A stretch of DNA of 64,000 bases from Symsagittifera roscoffensis. Lineage: Eukaryota; Xenacoelomorpha; Acoela; Convolutidae. Location: NCBI RefSeq assembly GCF_963678635.1, contig NC_087063.1:7968386-8032385 (forward strand). The letters run 5' to 3'. Made by a program: the position numbers and the translations under genes. Shown one piece after another: positions 10,901-21,399 of the stretch. Within the stretch, counting starts at the first letter, position 1. The number at the start of each line of letters is the position of its first letter. The notes below the pieces were generated by a model. That model searched no databases. It worked only from the letters and a program-made list of their open reading frames with translations, and had not been told where the DNA came from.

Positions 10901-13900
10901 AATTTGAAAAGAATGAAGCCACAATATGGACAAAGCCGGCAATCTTTGAGCAGACACAATTTAAGCAGAACAAACATGATTTCATAAAAAATCTTCACTG
11001 TTTTAAGTGCCACCTGAGACACTTGCACTTTCAACTCCAAAAGAATTTGCCTACAGCACAAGAAAAGAATAATAAGTGATATTGCAACTCAGCCGCAATC
11101 TTTGAGCAGACACCTGTTGAGCCGATAAACAAAATGATTTTGAAAAAACATGAGAAGTTTCACGTCCACCTTCCTGAATCTACAAAAAACAACTCTTGCG
11201 CTGGCACTTGCATTGTTGATGTGGTACTTAAGCCGAAAACAATTTTTAGCAGAATAGCGGAAGACCGACAATTCAGTTTTAACAAAAAAAATTTTTCAAA
11301 TGCAAATATATTGAAAAACACAAGGTCGGCCGAGAGTGGAACCCCAGACCTTAGGGTGCAAAAGCGGCCACTTTACCTCTAGGCCAAGTGGCCAGGAGCC
11401 AGAGGGTTGTAAACGTTCAATAAAAAAGCAAGTTGAAGAAAATTAAAACGTGTAAGAAAATGTGTTTCCTGGAAAGTCTTGTTCCCGATTTCACAACACT
11501 CGCAAGTGTAATAATATCTAATTTTGTCGAACAGGAATTTTTGTCCAAAAAACCCAATTTAAGTTCTTTATGCCACAAACAATACGCTGAAACCGTTTAA
11601 TTGAAAAAAAAACTATATAAAAAATAAAAGTATTTAAAATCAGACTTGGTAAAGAGACAAGTTACAAATTTTCAACAGGAGTTCAAAAAATTCAAAATCA
11701 AAATGAAATCCATTTGTAACAAAAAAAAGCAAAAAATAGTACCAAATAAAAAGTGAATTTCATTTTAAAACAAGGGGAAAGGAACCGATGGAAACTAGGC
11801 CGAAAACCACTAGTCCGAAAAAAAATCAATATTTTTAAGAGATTTATTTGAAAATAAACTAATACCGGAAACGGACTACACCTATTTACTGCATGAAAGA
11901 AGTTAGTTTTATTTGAATATTCAAGAAATTGAGCATGACTGAAACTGAACATGGCTGAAGTTTACCATTTCTACTTGACCACTCGTGCCTAAAGTTATTT
12001 ACGGGAAAAAAATCTAGCACCCGATTGCATAAATTATGTATTCAAAAAAATGCTAAATATATTGAGCATGAAAATTTCTCAAATGATATTTTTCAATGCA
12101 CTGCTGTTTGGAACCAGAAGCTTTTTTTCAGTTCATTTGATGAATCAAAATGCGTCAATTGTGTTAAGATATTACCTATCGAGTGTCAAAGCACATGTTA
12201 CCAAATACCGCAAAAGTGTCCCATATTTGCGACTAAGGTTAGAAAAACAGAATAGTCGTACCATTACACTACGTTCAATAAAGCTCGCATGTGTTAAAAG
12301 GGCTGATGTTAAAATTGAGCCCTTAGGGACGCTTGTACAGAAAATCCTAGATTTTCACAAGGCGTATCTGAACATAGTTTTGATTGAGGCGCACTTAGAA
12401 AATTTGACAACGACTTAATTAGGCTTCCCGCTACGCCAGTACCATGAAGGAGAACCAGGAGGGTACAATGGATTTCCATATCGATGTCCTATTTGGAGGC
12501 CTTTGTTAGTTAAAACCGTCGCTGATAAAAATTCAAGAGTTGAAAAAGCTGTGTTGGTTGAATGCAACGGTCATGCTGAACATGATGGCTGGTCTTTCAT
12601 TGAGAAGGACCGGGGGCAATTTTTAAAAATACAACGGGCGAAAGCCATTGCGATGATCGGCTTTGGGTAGGAACTTGGTTAGCGTGGGATGGATCAAAGA
12701 CTCTAACCTAAGGCCTTTCGACTGAGAAGCCGAGACCCTAACCACCTCAGAGCCGCTTCTTTCAAGGCAGTTCCGAACACTCACCAGGTGTGAAGAGCAC
12801 AATACATTTGAGACAACTGTACTCTGCATCATCCACATTCAAATTCTGTAGTTTCTCCACCTGTTCCTCTAGAAGTCGAATCTGATTGGACAACAGCTCC
12901 TTTTTCTCAGCCAATGAGGAGTGAGAGTCCTGCTTAGTGTTGTTCTGAGAAGTGGTTCCATTGGTATGTTTAGAGGTTCCATTACTCGATGAGTTGCTGA
13001 TGTTGTTGGTTCTCTTGTTCGGAATACTTGTTTGGTTTGATGAAGTTGACGAAATGTTGTTGTTGTTTTGTGATAAACTAATTAGAGGAAGGTAGCATTG
13101 TGCCGCGTTCAAAACAAACATTTCGCTCCAAGTTAACCTGAAATATTTCAAATCAAAAAGTTAAATGTTTGATAGATAGGAGCAATTTGACAACATTTTG
13201 TGAACGCTTGCAGATGTAGCAGTACACACGAGCGTCTAAGTTTTTATTCCGGTTAGCTGGATTTAAAAAAAATGGCAATTATTGGCGAAAAATGCAAAAG
13301 TTGGAAAAATGAAGCTTAATTCAGCATTTCTGACTGGACTTGATATGTGCAAAATGAAGTTAATTGGTGCGAAATTACAGAACTTAATTTGTAACTGACC
13401 TTAGCAGTGCAACTTGGTCGTTCAATGGAAGCTGTGGGAAGTAGGGAATGCTGCTCGCCCATTGGACCGCACAAAAGAGCAACCGAGCAGCCATCTCGCA
13501 GACAGTCTCAACTGAGTGGCCACGTCCACACTCGTCCCCACCCCTGATGACAGAAGACCCCCCGTGGTTACTTTGGATTGGCGTTTTAGAAAGTTGGCCC
13601 TGGCCTGATTTTGAAGGTGATGTTAGCCCAGATGGTGAGCACGATTGATTGAACCTCGTGCAAGCTGAAAGAAAAATTGAGTTAAGCTATTAGCAATATA
13701 AATTCGATAAGCAGTGTAAAATATTTGCAAAAAATTTAACTAGTACAGCATGCATTTATCTGAGCTGTATTTTTATAAGTGGCAAATTAAAAACCTGTTG
13801 GTGGTTCAGCTTTAAGCAACATTGAGACCAAGTCTGAATAATTTCCATACACCAGACCAGGGTTCAAACTTCTCCCATTCGACAACCCCGAATCACTTTC

Positions 13901-16900
13901 CAGGGGGCTATTGCACTCCAAGCGCCTTTGGTGGTCCATTTCTTGCCGATGATAAGCCTGGCGCTCATTTCGAATCGGAGAACCATTCATGGCCCCGTTT
14001 TGATGCCCATAGTATGGACTGTTTAAACTATTATGGTCTGACGATGACATCGACCTGGACATGTTGGATCCCCGATTGAACATCGCGAGGTGTTGCGAAG
14101 ATGATGTCGATGATGGCACATGCTGGTTTATCTGGTTCTGGGGGTGGTATCGGTGCGGTGAGTTCGGATCCTGGTAGTTTGAGGACGTCAATTGAAGAGG
14201 GCGTGGACTGGGCGATGCCAAAATGCGTCCGCGTTGCACGGCTAAAACGAGAAAAAAACTATCAATTAAAATCTGTAGCTCGAACAAAAGCTTGTATTGC
14301 AATTTTAATCATGGTAAAAATCACATTTTAGATAGGTTTTCCGCGTGCTGCTTCTAGGAAAACAAAACTACAGCTCCCTAAAAAAAAAATTTTCCAACGG
14401 GAGCTGATTCGTTGATTTTTTTTTGGCATAAAACCAGTTAGCTTTATCGGTTAAAATTTCGGTCGTTCAATTGAACTTTGTGCACGGACCTTCCTTCCTC
14501 ATGCCCACTTGCATGCACTTTGCCAGTCGGCAGCCCTGGCACTGGTTCCTGTTCTGCTGGTCCACTGGACATAATCCGTTGCTCCTGCAAGCATAACTCA
14601 GACCACGCCGAACAGACCTCTTGAAGAAACTCTTGCATCCTAAGAAAAAAAAACTTTTTAATATGAACCAAACAACATCATAACAAAACTGATTTACTAA
14701 AATCGTGATTTGTTGTTGACTTCTACGAGAAAAAAAAAACGGTTTGCAAACAAAAAAAAGGTAAGTTATGTTGGCTTTCGCTCAATGAGTTTTGCCAATT
14801 TTGAATAATGATGTTTGTGGAAACCATACCGATCAAAATATTTAACTCGAGTCTCGATTCTCGTTTGAAAAACCAACCTTATCAGTGATCAATGACAACT
14901 CTCGCATGAATCATAAAATAACCTGTTTAAGATACAAATTGTGGTAACATATGCAAGTTTTCAGATAAAAATTGCATATGTTACCACAGCGAAAAACAAC
15001 GGAAGCGTAGCATTGCAGGCTACCAAATAGAAAGTGGTATGAAAGCATCTAAATCGAAAAAAAAAACATAAAAAGTATCCTCAATTTTCTTTTGGAAATA
15101 CGAAAAATTCAAATTCAGAAAAACTGACCGACGAGAATCACAAAACAATCACTTGAATTTAACAATCTTTTAGTGGTTTCCGAGCATTCACTACGATTAA
15201 AAAAAACTGATAGCTTTGAATTCTTTCAGTTCAAAACGCCATTTCGAAAGTTAAATTTAATTAAATTTTTGTTATCTTTACAAATGTATACAGAAATCAA
15301 AAGTTTAGATAACAAGATGTGAAATCAAGGCGTGAAAGTTCATAGTTCAGCAAAGGAATGTCACTCTAAACCGACAAAACAAAAAATAAACAAAGTAAAT
15401 TATTTTCATAGAAAAAACTTAGAGCGATGAAATTGTTTGAATTTGAAACTTCTATACAACAATCGTCCGGATTTATTTAAACTTATAACAAAATAAATCA
15501 TTTTGTACCCTTAAACCGATACAAAAACTCCTAAGCCGACAACACGAGCCGAAATCATTTTGGCCGAAAAAAAATCTACGTGAAAAAAAAGACGGAAAAT
15601 ATACCAGTCAAATTGGTAAGTAAAATAACAATTTACAGGAGTTTACATCAGCGACACTTGAAACTGCAATGAAAATTGCTTCACGCTCGAAAAAACAAAT
15701 CATTGGTGTGGCAACTAAGGCGACAAAACAGAAGCCAACGAACCATAGTCCGACAATTCAGTTTTTACCGAAAAATTCGATTGCCAACATACTGAAAAAA
15801 AAACAAGCTCCGGCAGGGACTCAAACCCTGACCATAGAGTGCAAAGGCGAGAGCGTTACCTCCACGCTAAGTCGGAAAGAACCTGGCAGTTGATAAGCTT
15901 TAATCAAAAGGCATGTAAAAAATAGGTTTAGTTTTCGTTTACAATAAAGACAAGTGTAACAAGTGTAAAAAAATAAAATTACAAATGCGTGAAGATGTTT
16001 TCAAAGGGTATTTCGGCCTACAGAAGAGTAAATAGACCAGCAAGCATAATAAGATGAGCTATGAATACAGCAATCAAAAAACAATTTAGGAGCCCTATTA
16101 TTGATCTAATTACCTTTGTTTTCGGGAAAAAAATCGATTGCAAACATACCGAAAAAGAAGCTCCCGCCGGGACTCGAACCCCAGACCATTGTAATAGAGT
16201 AATAAAGTACCCGTTAACTCTCTCACCTTCGTAATTATTATTAACTCTCTCACCTTCGCATGTGAACTGTCCGTAGTGCTTGCCACTACTCTTATCACCA
16301 CACACTACACACTCCACTATTCTGCCGTTGATGATCAGAGGCTGACTCTTTCCCTCTCCATCCCCCTCTCCTCGACCATATGAATCGTCGTTTCCTATAA
16401 TTCAACAAAAAATGATCTATTGGGCAATTAACTAATTGAAACTTAAATGCTACATGCATGAAGATCCGGTAAAAGATTGGATACCTGTTTTGCAACACTA
16501 GTATGAGAAAATATCTTGATTCAGAAAAAAGTTCGTTGCTATTGAAGTTTGCTTATGAGGTTAAATCTTGAAAGTAAACCACATATCTGGATACATATTA
16601 GGGTTCCAAAACACGATCCAAGATCTTAATTTGAATGTACGTATCACAACAATCATATCTCCAAAAATTATTAAAAGCACACATCTATGGTCCTAGTCAT
16701 AAGAGCTACTTGGCTCGTCTAATTCAGATGAATCTCTGAACTCAAATCTAAAGAAACATTGAGAAAGTCTTATCTACTCAATCCCAGGAATTACAATCAA
16801 CATTAAATTACAAATATTAAAATACAATCTAAATTTAATAACTTTTTATCATATTATGGTTTTTGTTAGGATAACAACCAAGGTGAGCGCAACAAAGTTG

Positions 16901-18535
16901 AGGTAAAATTAGTAAAATAATTCAAAAACTAAGATTTTTTCAAAATTATATCGAATTTTAATTTTGACTTTTTTAATGATGATATTGCAGAAGTGCAAAA
17001 AAAGACCGTGACTTAGTAGGATATAGTATATACATATACTTTTTAACGTGTCTTCAGGGACCGATCTACAATTTTTTCGAGGGTGGTGCGCATTATCAAT
17101 AACTTTTCAAAAATTTTGTCAACCTTTCTTTAGGCGACCAAATTGATTTTTTCCGAGCGCTCCCAGTAAACTATAAAGACCATATTTTGACCAAACATTT
17201 TGAATTTTGCGCAACAGACAATTTTTTGAAGAAAAAAAAACATTTCAAAAATGCCGTTTTTGGGCACTTTTTGGAAAATTTTGAAAAACAGCGTTTTTTT
17301 TGGCGCGCACTCCCCTTCAAAATAAGTATACATTGGCACCGAAGACGCCTTGGGTGGCCTAAAACTTTAGGGTTGGGTGGCCTAAAATGCATGTCATAAA
17401 AAATACGAAAGAGGTGACGCTTTGGTTGGTGAGGGGGTCGAATCCCTGAGGGGAGGCGTAACAACCCCCCGTAAGCAGGATAGTAGTATATAGTATGTTT
17501 ATTATCGATCCTGTCCTGCTTACCTGGTGAGTCCACAGATCCGAGAGCTATTTCCAGCCTCGTGTTTTCCGAATCAGAAGCTGAGTTTGATGTCGTGTCG
17601 GCGAATGACGAGACGAAGTTAGATGGTGTACCAGCCGACGAGAAGCACCCGTAGCCCGAAGCGTGCGCTTCTTCCGAACACTGACAAGGTTTCCCGCAAT
17701 CGTCACACGAAGGCCCGTGGTTCGCATAAGTAACAAAATTGTGACCCGAAATAACATAACCGTTTTCATCCGTTTGTAAAATTTCTCCGTTATGTAAAAC
17801 TTCTCCATTTTGTCCACTACACATTTCCAAGTTTTCGTAATTAGAAACCGCCGAATAGTGCTGCAAGTTTTCACCGCTAGAGGTCGCAACTGCATGCGTT
17901 GCGTTAAAACCCGTTGCATAATCCATTACCTCGTAAAACGTGGCATCTAAATCTGAAGGATACATGTTCATTGTGCAGTCTTCGTTATTCGAATTATCAT
18001 TCATATAACCGAAGTTCCCACTCGGCGGGTCGGGATTCAAAGTTGCGGGCCTCAATCGATTGTTTACTAGAGTATTATCTATTGATGCCAAATCACTTAA
18101 GCTTGGTAGCGAGTTATTAATAACCGCTTGGTTGCTAACAGCGTGAACAACTTGAGCGATTGAGCTTTGCGACGAAGATGCTCCTGAATTTTGAGAATTT
18201 TGAACGATTCTGACCTTTTTTGCACCGCCTTTATTATTTTGTTGTTTTTTCTGCGACGAATTGGGGTTCGATTGAATTGCTTGAGTCGACAGTGTCCTTG
18301 AGTAGAAATTTGAGCTCCCTATTCCTGACGGGTAATTTTTGTCGTCTTGCTTCCTAGATTGATTGGTGCTTTTGCCATGTTTTTTCGAACTGTTTACGCC
18401 ATTCGTCGCATGTTCGGTTATTATCCGAGCAGCCTCGGAGTTCGTCGGCGCATGACTGAGAAACGCGTTCGGTGACAGATTTCGTAATTCTCTGAAGTCG
18501 TTTTCTGTCGAATCTCGTTGAAGCAATCGTTTCAT
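7929..18535 (-). CDS. NR2F/COUP-TF-type nuclear receptor, seven coding exons
   Basis: Coding exons by inspection, in transcript order, are 18,535-17,524, 16,394-16,254, 14,639-14,490, 14,241-13,795, 13,664-13,400, 13,137-12,785 and 8,191-7,929. Every junction is GT-AG and in phase, giving 2,631 nt (876 residues). The DNA-binding domain spans about 366-431: zinc finger 1 [21 protein letters not shown]-box CEGCKS, then [18 protein letters not shown] and [20 protein letters not shown]. The ligand-binding domain starts near 569 ([14 protein letters not shown]) and has the family signature [22 protein letters not shown] and [10 protein letters not shown]. It ends in GKLLLRLP and [11 protein letters not shown]. 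The protein acts in the nucleus as a hormone-response-element-binding transcription factor, usually a repressor. It is far longer than typical NR2F proteins because of a ~337-residue N/S-rich N-terminus with a [10 protein letters not shown] cysteine cluster and an N/S/T-rich insert in the LBD. The N-terminal ATG at 18,533-18,535 is the first in frame. A weak donor (CAG|GTTTTT) ends exon 4. Confidence 0.93.
9151..9309 (+). pseudogene. DDE transposase fragment (Tigger/Jerky-like)
   Basis: The plus frame starting GGT AAT AAT reads [18 protein letters not shown], continues with [20 protein letters not shown] and LHSSND, and hits TAG near 9,309. The LDNAxxH core matches the second catalytic aspartate block of Tc1/pogo-type DDE transposases. 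Flanking frames are broken and no terminal repeats are found. It is a short relic inside the receptor intron, with the subfamily uncertain. Confidence 0.5.
11260..11510 (-). mobile_element. tRNA-derived (SINE-like) dispersed repeat, copy A
   Basis: On the minus strand there is a tRNA-like module at ~11,325-11,393. It has an A-box-like GGCCTAGAGGTAAAGTGG, TTTGCA in the anticodon-loop position and a B-box-like GGGGTTCCACTC. Next to it is a body sharing GACAATTCAGTTTT with the other copies. The opposite flank shares CAATAAA..AGCAAGTTGAA and AAAGTCTTGTT.CCGATT with the copy at 34.85 kb. Shared flanks beyond the tRNA part mark it as a repeat and not a tRNA gene. Confidence 0.6.
12440..12666 (+). 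other. Orphan plus-strand exon candidate inside the NR2F intron
   Basis: After an acceptor-like CTACGCCAG, an open frame of 75 codons begins [19 protein letters not shown] and includes [20 protein letters not shown]. It ends at G|GTAGGA, a plausible donor, just before an in-frame TAG. It lacks an ATG. The balanced composition is unlike the AT-rich intron. It may be an exon of a nested gene or a transposon remnant. Confidence 0.3.
14940..14988. repeat. 17-bp perfect stem hairpin with 15-nt loop
   Basis: TGTGGTAACATATGCAA at 14,940-14,956 pairs perfectly with TTGCATATGTTACCACA at 14,972-14,988. It lies in an NR2F intron. It could be a MITE end-to-end remnant or a short RNA hairpin; the stem is short for a miRNA precursor. 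Confidence 0.85.
15740..15878 (-). mobile_element. tRNA-derived repeat, copy B (best-preserved tRNA module)
   Basis: On the minus strand ~15,875-15,806 reads as a near-complete tRNA shape: D-arm TTAGCGTGGAGGTAACGC, anticodon-loop CTTTGCA (TGC, alanine-like), and B box GGTTTGAGTCC against the consensus GGTTCGANTCC. It is followed by a T-rich body with the GACAATTCAG motif on the plus strand. The acceptor stem pairs poorly and the body is shared with other copies, so it is a SINE-like element. Confidence 0.65.
16090..16222 (-). mobile_element. tRNA-derived repeat, copy C, adjacent to the DBD splice donor
   Basis: The minus strand contains GGTCTGGGGTTCGAGTCCCG (B box GGTTCGAGTCC) followed by the same body (TTCGGTATGTTTGCAATCGA) seen in copy B. 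The 5' half of the tRNA is lost or replaced by the duplicated splice-donor sequence. The insertion ends within tens of bases of the exon. Confidence 0.6.
16227..16253 (-). promoter_or_regulatory. Second, in-frame splice donor 27 nt downstream of the DBD exon donor
   Basis: The sequence GAAGGTGAGAGAGTTAA occurs twice on the minus strand, 27 nt apart, so the donor GAAG|GTGAGAG exists at 16,253/16,254 and again at 16,226/16,227. The 27 nt are nine open codons (GERVNNNYE). Use of the distal donor would put nine residues inside the P-box between CE and GCKS. Sequence alone does not say which donor is used; the proximal one gives the normal family sequence. Confidence 0.8.
16395..17523 (-). other. 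First coding-region intron of NR2F
   Basis: This 1.1-kb intron lies between CCA G| and GA AAC, restoring a glycine codon. AT-rich; no other gene or clear repeat seen. Confidence 0.85.
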
Positions 18536-21300
18536 TTTGATGCAGACTTTTGCCTTTTTCTTTTGTGCCTATTTTGATAATAATACTTGTGACATTTAAA
18601 ACTGCTATTTGTAATTAGAAAAGTGTTTTTATTATGCCATTCTAAAGAGGAAACTTCCATTAGCAAAAAAGTAAAAACGTGTTTTCTTCTGCGAAGTAAA
18701 TTGGCAAGATCAAAGAAAATTTTTTAAAGTTCAAATTTGTAACTGGTAATATACTTCAGCGATATTCTGGGCGTTTTTATTTATTATTATTAAGCCACCA
18801 TGCCCAATTTCTATTATTATTTTTGAAATTAAAGTTCGGGTTCGTTAAGGTCGGGTCGTCGGGGTCGAGCCACTTTGCGTTCCGATAACCCCCTTGTTGC
18901 GCAGAGACACGATTTAAGAAAAGATATTTACTTACCAGAACTGCTCCAACCAAATCAAGTGAAATCTAATCCAACTGTGAATTGAATTGAAACACTGAAA
19001 TTCTGTGAAAGCTGAAACCAAACAACCCTTTACTTATGAATTTAGAACTTTAAACATGGCCAGCGCTTCAAGCGCATGTGCCAAACCCACACATTTCCAA
19101 GACTGTTTTGTAATCACGTGGAACTTTGTTATTATTTTCTAAAAATGGCATACTATGGACGCTTATTTTTCTTGAATTGTGCGCTATTTTGGCTGCTATC
19201 AACAGCGTATAACTTCAAGGCAAAAGGAATGAATCGGGTTGAGAAATTCGGTTCCCAACATTACAGAGTCCCAATTCGTTTCTGCCAGAACCTAAACTGT
19301 GTTATAATCCTACCAACTTAAGCTCAACTTTTTGGAGCTATCAACCTGATAAGATTTGTTTATAGTAACCATGAATCGCAGAAATTTGCTGTTTGAAATG
19401 CAAGTACAGATCGTTCACTTGTGAAGTTTTCTGTAAAATTTCTTCGATTTTACTCCACATTTTGATTTTAAAAAATTCAATTATAAGCCTTTAAGAAGCC
19501 ATTTCTCGCTCATTCAGATTTCAGTTATTTATATTTGTAGCTTTCTTAGAAACATAACCGTGCTTGTATGTTGTAGAAGTTAAGCATATTGTTTGGATAA
19601 ATTTAGGTGGATTTCCAGATAAGAACTATGCAACTTTCTTTTCAAATTATACCTATACCAGAACACTTTGCAGAAAGGTCTCTGAACAATTGCATGCATG
19701 ATATATTATAATTTGGGAAACAAGTCTGGGACAACTAGTCTCTGGAAGCAAAATGGATCCAAATAAAATCAACATGGGGCTGAGTAGAAACTTTACAGAA
19801 GCTTTGCAACTAATTCAAATAGAGACTAGAAAACATTCTGCTCTAAGTCTTCAAAGGCTGAACTCCAAACTTTAATGTGCATGCAAACTCAAAACAGCCA
19901 CAACTCATACTGTTTTTTTCGAATAATTTTGTGGTTGTTTTCGAAAGTATATTGATTCTCAAGTGTAGATTCTTAAAAAAATGTGTCACATGTTGAATAT
20001 TCACGCTACTATAGAATTACTTTATGACAAAATTGTAGTTTGGACATTTGCCTGGTCAAACTTGAACTGGGTAACAGTTGGCAGACCGATTTGAAACCAC
20101 GTTGACCGGCCAAGGTTTCAAATTTGTCTACAAACCAAAATTGTGAAACTTGTCTCGACACAGATAATTTTAGCTATGCATATGATAGATCTCTTAAGTG
20201 TGCGTAGGCGCGAGCCTGCGTTTGTATGTGATTGCGAGTCGATTTGCTGGTTATTCTTCTCCTGCCAAACTACTGAACCAGAGCGATTGATTTTTGTTCC
20301 GACTTTCGTAACGAAAGTCACGGAAATTTCGTGCTCGGGATGGTTTTTTTTCTTCAGACAAAATTCGAATTTTTAACTGGCCAGTTTTGACGCAATTTTT
20401 TATATCTTTCAAAAAGCATTAATGTCCAAATTGGTTGAAGGAAGCTTATTTCCCATAATTGATTTATGACTAGGAGCCAAATGTATCACTTTCATCTTCT
20501 TTATATGGCGTGTGCGGGGATGAATTCAGCAAAAAACCTCAAATTTAAAAACAATTGTTTTTTCGTTTTAATTTAATTTATTTACTTTTTCATGTTAATA
20601 CTGCTCCATAGACCTTAAAAAGCAGTCGGGCTTCGTCCTGATAGGAGCAGTTTTGTTTAAATAGTGATCGAAACCCATCCTGTGCAGGACAATTAAAAGT
20701 GAAGCTTGATTGAAAGAAAACGTATCTATCCATTAAAAGTACTGCAAGATTTTGATTAAAATTTGAGTTAAATTTGTTATTTTAATTCAATGTGCGATGA
20801 ACAGATTTGAATGTCAAGAGCGCAAGTTGCGAAAAAACTCTCTAAGATAATAGAGAAAGAGATCTTGAAAATCGCCCGGCAAAAAAGTTTTGCGTTTGAT
20901 TTGCCGGAAAATTTGAATAAATTGCATATTTGATCAGAGCTTCATTATGTCAAAAGGCCAAATGTCTGGACAATTTGTTTTAAAATGTCAGAATTATTTC
21001 CATTTCCAGATTTGAACTTACATTGCTAAATGGATCATTGTCATTATTGAATTGGTTCTTAAATTTTATCGCTTTTTCGTACTTTTGTGTGTTTTATTTT
21101 TTTTCCTCCAAGTCTTATGTATTGTAAAATGAATGCCATGTTTCAGCTGTCATAATGTGTAATTCTGACGAGCGATCTTTCAGCTAAAAGTCTAAAAAAA
21201 GTAAAAAAAAATTTCAATTAGGAATGATATAGAACTTTCATTTTCAGAGCTGGACAGCACCTGTCAAGTTTTTTTCTTGAAAATTTTCTATTTTAAAACT
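18536..21300. other. Upstream region of NR2F, no gene seen
   Basis: This region is 5' to the receptor start codon. It has no ORF with family resemblance and no clear exon. The promoter and any untranslated exons probably lie here, but no core promoter element can be called with confidence. Confidence 0.5.
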
Positions 21301-21399
21301 AGCGAAACCGAAATTCAGATTTTTTAAGGACCGATATACGCTATGAAGAAATTTAAAACAAGTTTTTAGGCTCAACTTAAGCTTTTAACCGACTTTTTA

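Larger units (their letters stand above)
8192..12784 (-). other. Large last intron of the NR2F gene
   Basis: This 4.6-kb intron separates LBD helix regions (junction G|AC, giving [11 protein letters not shown]). It is AT-rich and holds a DDE transposase fragment (~9,151-9,309), a tRNA-derived repeat (~11,260-11,510), a direct duplication of GCAGCTGCATATGCTAA near 10,740-10,795 and an orphan plus-strand exon candidate (12,440-12,666). No other gene is seen. Confidence 0.8.
14640..16253 (-). other. Intron between the two zinc-finger exons of NR2F
   Basis: This 1.6-kb intron splits the DBD after CE|G, the usual position within a nuclear-receptor DBD. It holds a long hairpin (14,940-14,988) and two tRNA-headed repeats (15.74-15.88 and 16.09-16.22 kb), the second within ~30 nt of the splice donors. 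Confidence 0.85.

Noticed and set aside
15806-15875. Functional tRNA-Ala gene
   Set aside because: A and B boxes and a TGC loop are visible, but the acceptor stem pairs poorly and flanks are shared with other repeat copies.
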